Shown here: one piece after another, positions 43,093-53,050 of the stretch | Layout: the number at the start of each line of letters is the position of its first letter | Numbering within the stretch: position 1 is the stretch's first letter | Assembly (NCBI RefSeq): GCF_041929205.1 | Contig: NZ_JBHFNT010000048.1 | Origin: Floridanema evergladense | GTDB taxonomy: Bacteria > Cyanobacteriota > Cyanobacteriia > Cyanobacteriales > Aerosakkonemataceae | Direction: 5' to 3' (one strand) | DNA: 64,000 bases | Notes under the pieces: model-generated | Databases searched by the model: none | Seen by the model: only the letters and a program-made list of their open reading frames with translations | What the model was told of the DNA's origin: nothing | Program-made: the position numbers and the translations under genes

Positions 43093-44234
43093 ACAAAATG
43101 CCAATTAGAGTTTTATTAGTTGAAGATTCGCCCGTAGCTTTAGTAATCCTAAAACGCATTTTAGCCGCATCTCCAGATATTGAAGTTGTCGGAACTGCTC
43201 GTCATGGTCGAGAAGCTTTAGAATTAATTCCTAAACTTCAACCACAGGTCATTTGTACGGATTACCATATGCCACAAATGAATGGGTTAGAATTTACTGA
43301 AGAAGTAATGATGCGCTTTCCTAGACCAATTTTGGTAATTAGTGCTTCTGTGCAAGCAGAAGATACTCAAACTATTTTTAAAATGCTGAATGCAGGTGCG
43401 GTTGATGTGTTTCCTAAACCTCGCTCTCCGTCGATTGAAGAATATGAATTGCTAAAACAGGAGTTAATTAGCAAAATTAAAATTCTTTCTGGTGTGACTG
43501 TATTTACTAGATATCGACGCAATAGTAATCTTACAATACCAGTCGATCGCACTACGCGCACCGTAATAACAAATCGTCAACCATTTAAGTCGGAAACTAA
43601 AACAAACCTTCCTAATTCTCAACCTCCAGCAATTAATTTGTTATCTCAAAAGCATAGTTCAAAACCTAAAATTGTTTCTATTGGTGCTTCTACTGGAGGC
43701 CCACAAGCACTCAATACTATTCTCTCTCAATTACCGATAAATTTTCCCTTACCAATCCTTTGCGTACAACATATAAGTGAGGGATTTTTGCAGGGTTTAG
43801 TAGATTGGTTAGAATCGGAATGTCAGCTACCAGTAAAAATTGCTAAGTTTGGCGAAATACCGCAACCTGGAGTCATTTATTTTCCTCCTGAAGGTAGACA
43901 TTTAGAATTAGATAATTTCGGCAGATTTCTCTGTACTAATTCGTCGCCTGTTTCTGGTCATCGTCCTTCAGTCACCGTTACTTTTGCTTCTGTAGCTAAA
44001 TGTTATGGCGCAGCAAATATTGCGGTTTTGTTAACAGGTATGGGTCGTGATGGTGCTGATGGAATGTTAGCGATCGCCCAAGCAGGAGGCATAACTATCG
44101 CTCAAAATGAAGCTAGTTGTGTAGTGTTTGGAATGCCAAAAGAAGCGATCGCTTTAGGTGCTGCAAAACATATTCTCCCAGTTAATGAAATTGCCGGAAT
44201 GTTACTTAAGCAAGTGAAAATTACAAACTGGTAA
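43089..44234 (+). CDS. cheB: Chemotaxis response regulator methylesterase CheB
   Basis: A 381-residue CheB. The receiver (1-130) has the LLVEDSP acidic pocket and phospho-Asp in ICTDYHMPQMNGLEF (about 57). A basic linker joins the methylesterase (about 190-375) with catalytic Ser in IGASTGGPQAL, His in VQHISEGFLQGLVDWL and Asp in LLTGMGRDGADGM. It also may deamidate receptor Gln. ATG 43098 (MPIRVLLVEDS) fits the family better than 43089, which lies in the heptamer repeat. It is the last gene of the cluster. Confidence 0.93.
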   Translation: MNKMPIRVLLVEDSPVALVILKRILAASPDIEVVGTARHGREALELIPKLQPQVICTDYHMPQMNGLEFTEEVMMRFPRPILVISASVQAEDTQTIFKMLNAGAVDVFPKPRSPSIEEYELLKQELISKIKILSGVTVFTRYRRNSNLTIPVDRTTRTVITNRQPFKSETKTNLPNSQPPAINLLSQKHSSKPKIVSIGASTGGPQALNTILSQLPINFPLPILCVQHISEGFLQGLVDWLESECQLPVKIAKFGEIPQPGVIYFPPEGRHLELDNFGRFLCTNSSPVSGHRPSVTVTFASVAKCYGAANIAVLLTGMGRDGADGMLAIAQAGGITIAQNEASCVVFGMPKEAIALGAAKHILPVNEIAGMLLKQVKITNW

Positions 44235-44246
44235 TAACTGGTATAG

Positions 44247-44373
44247 TAAGCTGTCACGCATTTAAATCACTTATTAAGATTGCAGGGGAGCAGGGGGGCA
44301 GGGGGGCAGGGGAGAGAATTAGACGAATTTTCTTCTGTTTCCAAACAATCCAATTTAAATGCGGAACAGCTTA
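44247..44373 (+). mobile_element. MITE-like element, copy 2
   Basis: A 127-base element with the same terminal inverted repeats as 2310-2428 (TAAGCTGTCACGCATTTAAA at the left) and TA flanks. It lies in the opposite orientation, 41.8 kb away. Its centre has an extra GGGGGGCA unit compared with copy 1. It sits just after cheB and before the truncated phytase-like gene. The remaining bases to 44560 hold A/T-rich sequence with no recognisable gene. Confidence 0.85.
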
Positions 44374-44560
44374 TCAATTCACCAATAGCATAACTTTGTC
44401 CTTTTATTTGCAAATTACAATAAATTAATAAATCTAATTATTTTTTAATAAAAAAACGGTTCATAAAAGTTAAAGTAATTAGAAAGAATAAAAATTATCT
44501 CTTAACCGGATCTTTAACAAAATGTACGTGCTTTTTAACCTTTAACAGCTAAATTCAAGC

Positions 44561-47500
44561 GTGCTTAATAAAGCCAATCCTACAACCGCAGACATTATCA
44601 ACGCCAATAACGAATTTATTGGTCAAGATAGTGGCGATGTTTTTGCATTACTCAAATTAGGATATAACTTCGATGGAACTCAAACACCAGTAGTACAACG
44701 TAAAGATGACCCTGCTAACAGTAACCCAATTTTCTCGGTTCCTAACTTTTATGGCGCTCATGGTTATGACCCGACATTAAATGAAATGAAGGCAATTTTT
44801 TATGCAGCAGGACCAGATATTGGTAAATTAAATTTGTCACAGGTTCGCAATATCGATGTTGCACCCACAATTAATCAATTGTTGGGTGTGAATTCTACTG
44901 AAACAGTACAAGGAAACGCAATTAATCTTCAACCAAAAACTATGACAGAACTGAAAGGATTTGCACTTTTACCCGCCGATACATTTGCTGGTGGCCCACC
45001 ATCAGGAGCGCAAGCATCCGGTTTAGGAGGTCCCTTCGCCGCCCAACCAGTACAGGGATTTAGTGGAGTACAATTTGCCGATCGAGATTCCTACTGGTTT
45101 ATGCCAGATAATGGTTTTGGATCTAAGGCAAATAGTCCTGATTATCTATTACGAATTTATCGTCTCGATCCTGGATTTAGGGGTGTGGGAAATGGTAATG
45201 GATCGGTTAACGTTGAGGAGTTTATTTCCCTCTCCGACCCGGATAGAAAAATTCCCTTCTCAATAGTTAATGAAAATACGCCACAGCGGTTATTAACTGG
45301 TGCTGATTTTGATATTGAATCTTTTGTTTTTGACAAAGATGGCACGATTTGGATCGGTGAAGAGTTTGGGCCGTATTTGTTGCACTTCGATCGCACTGGC
45401 AAACTATTAGAAGCGCCCATTGCTACACCAAAATTTGAGCGAGTCAATTCTTTAACTGGGGAAATACCAATTGTCATCGGACACCGAGGCGCAAGCGGTT
45501 ATCGTCCAGAGCATACTTTGGCAGCTTACGAATTAGCTATTGACATGGGGGCCGATTATATTGAACCAGATTTGGTGATTACCAAAGATGGTGTTTTAAT
45601 AGCCCGCCATGAAAATGATATTACTGGGACTACCGATGTTGCCGATCGTCCAGAATTCGCCAATCGGAGAACCACAAAAGTAGTAGATGGTCAATCAATA
45701 ACAGGTTGGTTTGCTGAAGATTTTACCCTGGCAGAATTGAAGACTTTAAGAGCGAAAGAAAGATTATCTTTCCGCGACCAAAGTTTTAACGGACAGTTCC
45801 AAATTCCCACACTTCAAGAAGTAATTGATTTAGCTAAACGCAAGAGTGCGGAAACTGGCAGAACGATCGGGATTTATCCAGAAACAAAACACCCAACTTT
45901 CTTTCAATCTATTGGCTTGCCTCTAGAAGACCGCCTAGTAGATATTCTCAACAAAAACGGTTACATCGGGCCAGATGCACCTGTATATATTCAGTCGTTT
46001 GAAGTAGCCAATCTAAAATACTTGAGAACGAAAACTCAAGTACCTTTAGTTCAGTTACTTGACGCGATCGATGTTGGGCCAGATGGCAGATTAATTGAAA
46101 CCAAACCTTACGATTTTGTCGTCAGTGGCGACCCCCGCACTTATGGGGATTTAAGAACTCCACAAGGATTAGCAGAAATTGCTACTTATGCCGATGGAAT
46201 TGGCCCTTGGAAGCGGATGATCGTGTCAGTTGATGCTAACAATCAGACATTACCTCCTACTACTTTAGTCCAAGACGCTCATGCCGCAGGTTTACTCGTT
46301 CATCCTTACACTTTCCGCAATGAACCTGTTTATTTAGCAGCAAATTATAACGGTAATCCAGATGCAGAATACGACCAGTTTTATCGGCTGGGTGTAGATG
46401 GATTATTTAGCGATTTTTCTGATACTGCGGTTAACGAACGCCAAGATTTGTTAGTGACAGATGTAGTACGATCGCCTGACAATCCTGATGTATTAGCTGG
46501 CAGAGCAACAGCTAATCTCGGACGTTCCAGAGGTTACGAAGGATTAGCAATCAATCCCCAAAAAACTAAATTATACGCGCTTTTAGAAGGCCCGGTAACT
46601 GGCGATCCCCAAGATGCTCTACGGATTAATTCCTTTGATTTAGAAAAGAATCAATTCCGAGGAAGTGTCGGATTCTATCGCATGGAAGCGGCAGGTAATT
46701 CGATCGGAGATTTCACCGTTATTAATGAAAACGAATACCTCGTCATTGAACGCGATCAAAATCAAGGAGATGCAGCGCGACTCAAGAAAATTTACAAAAT
46801 CGATCTGTCGCGCAAAGATGCAAATGGCTATGTAGCTAAAGAAGAAGTAGCCGACTTACTAAATATCCAAGATCCAAACGATTTGAATCGCGATGGTAGC
46901 AGAACTTTTCGCTTTCCTTTTGTCACGATCGAAGATGTTTTGGTAGTTGACCGCAATACGATTTTAGTTGCCAATGACAATAACTACAGAGGTGGTGCTG
47001 GTCGTCCACCAGCGCCAGATCAAAACGAATTTTTGCTACTGCAATTAGATAGACCTCTGAATGTAGATGCGCGAGTTGGAATCGGCGCTGTACCAGCGGG
47101 ATTAAGTACCGATCGATCTTTCCAAGGACTATTTGACGCGAAATATTATCTAGCAACTTACTCAGATGTTGCTGATGGAGTAGCTAAAGGTTTGTTTAAA
47201 AGCGCCTTCGATCATTTCGCGCAATTTGGCATCGACGAAGGACGCAATCCCAGTTCCCTATTTGCCTTGGGTTATCTATCAGAAAATCCCGACATTGCCA
47301 GGGCAGTTACTAGCGGTACATTTAAAAGTGGATTCGCTCACTTTCTGCAATTTGGCTACAAAGAACAGCGCAGCGTTAGTAACGAATTCCAACAGTTTTT
47401 TAGTGATAGTTATTATCTGGCTAACAATTCGGATGTGGCTGCGGAAGTTCAAGCAGGGAGATACAAAAGTTCGCTCGAACATTACATCAAAGCAGGTTTA

Positions 47501-49597
47501 GCAGAAGGACGTGCTTCTAGTGCCAGTTACGCCACATTTAACGAATTTTATCTAGCAGCTAACCTCGATGTTGCTCAAGCAGTAAGACAAGGCGCTTTCA
47601 GAAGTGGAATGCAACACTTGATGCAATATGGGCTCACAGAAGGAAGGGAACAATTAACTCAATTCAATAACATTTTGAGTAATTTTAATGCTGACTATTA
47701 TGCTCAGCGTTATCAGGATGTAGCAGATGCAGTTTCTCAAGGCAGAATTAGCAGTGCGTTAACTCATTTTATTAGGTTTGGATTGAGTGAAGGTCGGATT
47801 CCTAATGCTCAATTCAATGGCTACTTACGAGATAACCCAGATGTGGCATTTTTGGTTTCCCAAGGTAGATACAGCAGCGGCTTTCAATATTATCTAAATG
47901 TCGGTTACAGAGAAGGACGTAATTCCAATACAGTTGACTACACCGAAAATGCTAGAGGCGTAGATGTTAACTTAGCCACCGGGATTGCTAAAGCAAACCA
48001 AACTACAACAGTTTCCTTCGATAATTTGCCTGCTTTGGCACAAACAGCTGCCGGACAAACTATTAATTTGGGTGGATTTTCTGGATTAACTTATGAAGGA
48101 AAAGCTGCTAACGGTAACTTGAGGTTTATTACTCATACCGATCGCGGCCCCAACGCCGAACCAACAACTATTAACGGCGTTAGCGTTCGTCCTTTCCCCA
48201 TACCTAGTTTTCAACCTAGTTGGATGCGATTTGAAGTAAATCCAAACACAGGAAATATCGCCAATTTCCAACGAATTGGTCTGACTAATAAAGATGGTAA
48301 ACCTCTCACAGGATTGCCGAATTTACAAGGTACATCTGGACTGGCTAACAGCGATGAAGTACCTGTAGATGTGTTTGGAAATACTCTCGATCGCGACCCA
48401 TTTGGAGTTGATTTAGAAGGAATTACTCGCGCTGATAATGGCACTTATTGGATGGTGGAAGAATATCGTCCTTCTATCTTAAATTTTGACAGCAATGGCA
48501 AGTTAATTGAACGTTATGTACCCAGAGGCGCTAACGCTTCTGGAGTAGTCACAGGTGTAGAAGCATTACCCAGCGTTTACGCTCAACGTCGTAACAACCG
48601 AGGTTTTGAAGCTGTTGCTTTCCAAAATGGCAAAGTCTACGCTTTCATCCAAAGTGGCATTGACAATCCTGATGTAGCAAATGACAGCAATTCTCGCAAT
48701 TCTTTGAACCTGAGAATTTTGGAATTCGATCCTAATACTAAGACTACAACTGCTGAATATCTCTATCGGCTCGAAAGTCTAACTAACGATAAAATTGGCG
48801 ATGCTGTATCTCTAGGTAATGGCAAATTCTTAGTAGTTGAACGGGACGATCTTTCGGGTGCGGGAGCTTTCAAGAAAGTTTACCAAATTGACTTGAATGG
48901 AGCCACAAATTTAAGTACCGCAGATTTAAGTAGATTACCTGCGGGTAAAACAATTGAAACAGCCACTCTTAGCGAATTAACCGCAGCCGGAATTCGACCA
49001 GTTGGCAAACAATTGTATGTTGATTTAATTGCTGCTGGTTACGATCCGGGTGCTGATGCCAAAGTTGAAGGTTTGACTTTAGTTGATGGTAATACGATCG
49101 CTGTTGTCAATGACAACGATTTCGGCATCGGTGGCGCAACTTTGAACCCGACCACAGGTATTTTAACCTCCAACAATTCCAACCTGAAACCACTTTTAGG
49201 CATCGTTACTACCAACACCCAACAAAGCAATATCAGCAATGTGAATAATGTTACTGGCAGTGCTTTCAACGATCGATTGGTAGGTAATAGCAACTCCAAT
49301 GTGATCGAAGGTGGAAATGGTAGAGATACGCTGACAGGTGGAGGCGGTGTAGATGTTTTCTACTACATCTCTCCCGCAGAAGGCGGCGATACAATTACCG
49401 ATTTCAGTAGCGACGATCGAATTTATCTGAGTGCGGCTGGATTCCTAGATGGCTTGAATGCTGGTGGTCTTTTATACAACACAACTAGTGGTGTGTTGAG
49501 CTTTGACCCCGATGGTACAGGATCGCAAACACCGATCGCGATCGCTACTTTATCCGGTACACCTGCTTTAACTGCTGGTCAAATTTTCATCGTTTAG
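44561..49597 (+). CDS. Multidomain esterase-like phytase / GDPD / RTX protein, apparently N-terminally truncated
   Basis: A 1678-residue frame opening at GTG 44561 with no signal peptide and no good start. Residues 1-125 (FYGAHGYDPTLNEMKAIFYA, RNIDVAPTINQLLGV) match the C-terminal end of an alkaline-phosphatase/nucleotide-pyrophosphatase domain, so the gene has lost its front. Then come an esterase-like phytase domain (130-300 and 625-850) split by an inserted glycerophosphodiester phosphodiesterase domain (about 303-623; HRGASGYRPEHT, EPDLVITKDGVLIARHE), six or seven FDAKYYLATYSDVADGV-type repeats (858-1123), a second esterase-like phytase domain (1127-1546) and RTX-like GGNGRDTLTGGGGVD repeats with a calcium-binding tail. 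The parent protein is probably exported by type I secretion for phosphate scavenging. Confidence 0.8.
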   Translation: MLNKANPTTADIINANNEFIGQDSGDVFALLKLGYNFDGTQTPVVQRKDDPANSNPIFSVPNFYGAHGYDPTLNEMKAIFYAAGPDIGKLNLSQVRNIDVAPTINQLLGVNSTETVQGNAINLQPKTMTELKGFALLPADTFAGGPPSGAQASGLGGPFAAQPVQGFSGVQFADRDSYWFMPDNGFGSKANSPDYLLRIYRLDPGFRGVGNGNGSVNVEEFISLSDPDRKIPFSIVNENTPQRLLTGADFDIESFVFDKDGTIWIGEEFGPYLLHFDRTGKLLEAPIATPKFERVNSLTGEIPIVIGHRGASGYRPEHTLAAYELAIDMGADYIEPDLVITKDGVLIARHENDITGTTDVADRPEFANRRTTKVVDGQSITGWFAEDFTLAELKTLRAKERLSFRDQSFNGQFQIPTLQEVIDLAKRKSAETGRTIGIYPETKHPTFFQSIGLPLEDRLVDILNKNGYIGPDAPVYIQSFEVANLKYLRTKTQVPLVQLLDAIDVGPDGRLIETKPYDFVVSGDPRTYGDLRTPQGLAEIATYADGIGPWKRMIVSVDANNQTLPPTTLVQDAHAAGLLVHPYTFRNEPVYLAANYNGNPDAEYDQFYRLGVDGLFSDFSDTAVNERQDLLVTDVVRSPDNPDVLAGRATANLGRSRGYEGLAINPQKTKLYALLEGPVTGDPQDALRINSFDLEKNQFRGSVGFYRMEAAGNSIGDFTVINENEYLVIERDQNQGDAARLKKIYKIDLSRKDANGYVAKEEVADLLNIQDPNDLNRDGSRTFRFPFVTIEDVLVVDRNTILVANDNNYRGGAGRPPAPDQNEFLLLQLDRPLNVDARVGIGAVPAGLSTDRSFQGLFDAKYYLATYSDVADGVAKGLFKSAFDHFAQFGIDEGRNPSSLFALGYLSENPDIARAVTSGTFKSGFAHFLQFGYKEQRSVSNEFQQFFSDSYYLANNSDVAAEVQAGRYKSSLEHYIKAGLAEGRASSASYATFNEFYLAANLDVAQAVRQGAFRSGMQHLMQYGLTEGREQLTQFNNILSNFNADYYAQRYQDVADAVSQGRISSALTHFIRFGLSEGRIPNAQFNGYLRDNPDVAFLVSQGRYSSGFQYYLNVGYREGRNSNTVDYTENARGVDVNLATGIAKANQTTTVSFDNLPALAQTAAGQTINLGGFSGLTYEGKAANGNLRFITHTDRGPNAEPTTINGVSVRPFPIPSFQPSWMRFEVNPNTGNIANFQRIGLTNKDGKPLTGLPNLQGTSGLANSDEVPVDVFGNTLDRDPFGVDLEGITRADNGTYWMVEEYRPSILNFDSNGKLIERYVPRGANASGVVTGVEALPSVYAQRRNNRGFEAVAFQNGKVYAFIQSGIDNPDVANDSNSRNSLNLRILEFDPNTKTTTAEYLYRLESLTNDKIGDAVSLGNGKFLVVERDDLSGAGAFKKVYQIDLNGATNLSTADLSRLPAGKTIETATLSELTAAGIRPVGKQLYVDLIAAGYDPGADAKVEGLTLVDGNTIAVVNDNDFGIGGATLNPTTGILTSNNSNLKPLLGIVTTNTQQSNISNVNNVTGSAFNDRLVGNSNSNVIEGGNGRDTLTGGGGVDVFYYISPAEGGDTITDFSSDDRIYLSAAGFLDGLNAGGLLYNTTSGVLSFDPDGTGSQTPIAIATLSGTPALTAGQIFIV

Positions 49598-49606
49598 ATT
49601 GAGGCT

Positions 49607-49651
49607 GGGAATAGGTAGTGGGTATTAAGAATCTACCCGCTACCTATTCCC
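49607..49651. terminator. Hairpin terminator between convergent genes
   Basis: An 18-base stem: GGGAATAGGTAGTGGGTA pairs with TACCCGCTACCTATTCCC with one G-T mismatch, around a 9-base loop. It ends on the first base of the histidine kinase's stop codon and should terminate both genes. Confidence 0.75.
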
Positions 49652-52569
49652 TATTCACCAATAAAAACTGGAATTTCTAATACAAATTCTGCTCCTTTCC
49701 CAGGTGCAGAATTGCATCTTAATTGACCACCATGTTTTTCCGCTACAATCTGATAGCTAATTGATAACCCTAATCCAGTACCTTTCCCTACAGGTTTAGT
49801 AGTAAAAAATGGGTCAAACAAACGTTTTCTCACTTCTTCGCTCATTCCCAGGCCGTTATCACTAATACTCACTACTACTAGGTGAAAATTATTAACTTCT
49901 GGTAAGTAATTACCATCTGATAAAGCATTTTCCTCTGCTAACAACTGACTTTCAGAATGGTTTTTAACTACTGAAGTGCGGATCGTAATTTTTCTTGTTT
50001 CTGGAACATTTTCTAAGGCATCGATCGCATTACTAATAATGTTCATGAACACTTGATTAAGTTGTCCAGCGTAACATTCTATTAAAGGTAATTCGCCATA
50101 TTCTTTAATTACTTGGATTTCTGGTTTACCTTGTCCACCTTTTAAACGGCTTTGTAAAATTAGCAGAGTATTATCAATTCCCTCATGAATATTTACAGGT
50201 TTCTTTTCTGCTTCATCTAAACGAGAAAAGTTTCTTAAAGATAGGACGATTTGCCGAATTCGTTCTGTACCAACCTGCATGGAAGCTAATAATTTTGGTA
50301 AGTCTTCTTTTAGAAATTCCAAATCAATATTTTCCGCTTCTTCGGTAATTTCCGGTACAGGATTTGGATAATATTGCTGATATAAACGTAACAATCCTAA
50401 AAGGTCGGCAATATAACCATTGGCGTGGTCTAAATTGCCATAAATAAAGTTAACGGGATTGTTAATTTCATGGGCAATACCTGCTACCATTTGCCCTAAG
50501 CTGGACATTTTTTCTGTATGTACTAATTGGGCTTCTGTTTGTTTGAGATTTTGTAGAGCATGACTCAGTTGTTGGGCTTGACTTTGGGCGGCAAAAGCAG
50601 CGGCGCGAGTTTGGGCGAAAAGTTCGGCTTGATCGATCGCGATCGCTAACTGATCCACCACAGCTTTGAGCAATTCAACTTCGCTATTACTCCAAGGTCG
50701 AGCACCACTACAATGGCTACATACCACTGCACCTAATTGACCAGAATGGGTTTGTAAAGGAATTAATAATTGGGAAGTAATACCAAAACTATTTAACAGC
50801 GATCGGGTTTGCTCGTCTAAATTAGTTTCTTTATTAATATTGTCAATGCGAATTGCTTCTAAATTCAAAATCTTTTTCGCTAAACTCGTAATTTTTTCAC
50901 TAGGATAATCACCCAAAGAACTAGGTAAATCAGGATGACAAGCCTCATGAGTGACAGTTAAACTTGGTTTTTCTGGGTGAGGCCAACACCATAAAAAATG
51001 ACAGCGATCGATTTGCAATAAACTGCGAATTTCATGCACCGCAATTCCCAAAATTGTATCCAAATCTAAGGATTTCCGAATTTGACTTGCTAATCTAAAC
51101 AGCAAACTTTCTCGGCGGGAAAGTAATTCCGATCGCGCCCAAGTGCGGTCGATCGCTATAGCGATCGCATTAGCCATCCACTCCAACATAGTATTTGTTT
51201 CTTCGCTGATAGTTTGGCGATTAGAAAACGCCATCACACCTACTAAACGATCCTCCACAATTAAAGGATAAGCAGCAAAAGCTTTCAGCAAAGAACAGCT
51301 ACAAGTCCCCATTTTTTGCAGCCATAATCTCACACCCAAAGGGTCTTTAGTTTGAATTTTATTATTCAAGTAAGGTTGATGAGTTTGAGTAATACAATCA
51401 ATAATTGAAGTATCAGGATGTAGCCAATTACAAGCTTGTAGTTCTTCCCTTTCTTCAGTAAAACATTGTTTATTCGACTGAGAAAAAGCACAGTTTGCCG
51501 CAAAAGCAACCGCTTGCAATTGCAAATTTTCTGCTCCTGGGTTGACTGTCCAAATGCAAGCACTGGCAGCATCCAGATGGTCTACCATTATTTGCGTACA
51601 ACGGTTGAGAATGTCGAGTAAATTACCACCTTGCCCTAAACTAATACCAATTTGGGCACTAAAAATAGAGAGGCGCGATCGTTCCATTAACATCGCCTCT
51701 GCTTGTTTCCTCGCTGTCACATCCCGTAAATAAATTATTAACCCATCCTCATAAGGACAAACTCTCACCTCTAACCAAATACCTAGCGGTAAGTAAAACT
51801 CTTCAAAATGAGCCGTTGTCTTTTGCGCTACAACTCTCTGGCATTCTGTCAATAAATTTGAATCTTCTAACCCAGGAATTTCGCGCCAAAAAATTTTCCC
51901 CAATAACTCTTCTTTAGAGTAAAGAAAAATCTGCTCGGCTCTAGAGTTTAAATAGGTAATTTGCCACTGGCGATCGAGAGCAATAATAGCATCAGTAATG
52001 CTTTCAAATATTTTTAGTACATCCCAAGGTGCTTGTGATGGCATGGACTTAACCTTTATTAATTGATTACCTTGGACGCATAATTGATTACGTAACTCAA
52101 GTATACTCACAACCTGACGACCTAAAGCTTGAAATGCGCGATAAACTTGCCTAGAAATTTCTCGCGGTACATAATCCATTACACATAAAGTACCCAAAAT
52201 TATGCCTTGAGTTGTCACTAAGGGAACCGCAGCATAAAATCTAATTTGGGGACTTAGCTGTACTGCTCGTTCCCTGGCAAACCTGCGATCGACCAAGGTA
52301 TCTGAAATCACTAGTAAGTCAGTTTGACAGGTAGTAAAAGTACAAAACTCTTCACATTGTTCTGCTTCATTCGTACTCAAACCAAATGTTGATTTAAGTA
52401 ACAATTTTTTACCTTTGAGTAACCAAATTACAGCAATTGGAGTTTGGCAGATGTCAGCTGCTAAACTAGTCAGGTCATCAAAATTAGCCTCAGAGTTATT
52501 GTCAGTTTCACAGTGGTTCAGGGTTAAATGATACTTCAGTGCTGTCTGACTCCCTGACAATGCTTTCAT
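49651..52569 (-). CDS. GAF/PAS sensor histidine kinase
   Basis: A 972-residue soluble kinase. By eye the order is GAF (about 20-165), PAS (about 185-290), GAF (305-470), GAF (490-650), a coiled-coil linker, HisKA with the phospho-acceptor His in AGIAHEINNPVNFIYGN (about 693) and HATPase_c to the end (SNAIDALENVPETRK, SDNGLGMSEEV, FDPFFTTKPVGKGTGLGLSI). It has no transmembrane segment and no receiver. The first GAF lacks the phytochrome Cys context; a photosensory role cannot be claimed. The single-domain regulator at 53051 is the nearest possible partner but lies divergently. Confidence 0.92.
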   Translation of the reverse strand: MKALSGSQTALKYHLTLNHCETDNNSEANFDDLTSLAADICQTPIAVIWLLKGKKLLLKSTFGLSTNEAEQCEEFCTFTTCQTDLLVISDTLVDRRFARERAVQLSPQIRFYAAVPLVTTQGIILGTLCVMDYVPREISRQVYRAFQALGRQVVSILELRNQLCVQGNQLIKVKSMPSQAPWDVLKIFESITDAIIALDRQWQITYLNSRAEQIFLYSKEELLGKIFWREIPGLEDSNLLTECQRVVAQKTTAHFEEFYLPLGIWLEVRVCPYEDGLIIYLRDVTARKQAEAMLMERSRLSIFSAQIGISLGQGGNLLDILNRCTQIMVDHLDAASACIWTVNPGAENLQLQAVAFAANCAFSQSNKQCFTEEREELQACNWLHPDTSIIDCITQTHQPYLNNKIQTKDPLGVRLWLQKMGTCSCSLLKAFAAYPLIVEDRLVGVMAFSNRQTISEETNTMLEWMANAIAIAIDRTWARSELLSRRESLLFRLASQIRKSLDLDTILGIAVHEIRSLLQIDRCHFLWCWPHPEKPSLTVTHEACHPDLPSSLGDYPSEKITSLAKKILNLEAIRIDNINKETNLDEQTRSLLNSFGITSQLLIPLQTHSGQLGAVVCSHCSGARPWSNSEVELLKAVVDQLAIAIDQAELFAQTRAAAFAAQSQAQQLSHALQNLKQTEAQLVHTEKMSSLGQMVAGIAHEINNPVNFIYGNLDHANGYIADLLGLLRLYQQYYPNPVPEITEEAENIDLEFLKEDLPKLLASMQVGTERIRQIVLSLRNFSRLDEAEKKPVNIHEGIDNTLLILQSRLKGGQGKPEIQVIKEYGELPLIECYAGQLNQVFMNIISNAIDALENVPETRKITIRTSVVKNHSESQLLAEENALSDGNYLPEVNNFHLVVVSISDNGLGMSEEVRKRLFDPFFTTKPVGKGTGLGLSISYQIVAEKHGGQLRCNSAPGKGAEFVLEIPVFIGE

Positions 52570-53050
52570 CTTTTCTACTCCATTTAATGTATAAAATTAA
52601 CCTATCTATAGTTCAGTATGCTAATCCATGTTAAAGAGTTTTTATTTTTCTTACCTCGATCGTCCGCTTACTAAATTTTTTATATTTATTTTAGATAAGG
52701 TTCTCCAAAGCTTTTTAGGAGTAAAACTTTAGCTAAACTACCAATTTTAACGTTTGTCCTTTGCATAAATTAACTAAATCTATTTATTATCATGCCCGTC
52801 AAGAATTCCCGTAACACCATATCGTGGTCTTAAATTTATTGTAATAAATCTTGCTATTACTTTTAAATTAAATTTAATCTTTCTTTAGGTGATTTTACAA
52901 AATTTCATATTTTATCTTTTTATAATTTATGTTTAGTGTAATCATATTAAATAATCAACTACAATTGTAGATAAATAATACTAAGGTTTGCTTGGGAAAC
53001 GAGTTAAAGTTGTGCTATAACCATCAACTCGAAGACGGGAGATAGAGGTT
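52570..53050. other. Intergenic region between divergent kinase and response regulator
   Basis: A 481-base A/T-rich gap with long runs such as TTTTATATTTATTTTAG. It presumably holds two promoters. A GACGGGAGATAGAGG Shine-Dalgarno-like stretch precedes the regulator start. I see no open frame with protein-like composition, no hairpin terminator and no RNA gene I can name. Confidence 0.4.

Noticed and set aside
49651..52569. Phytochrome / cyanobacteriochrome photoreceptor
   Set aside because: GAF domains are present but no clear chromophore-binding Cys-His context or PHY domain is visible.
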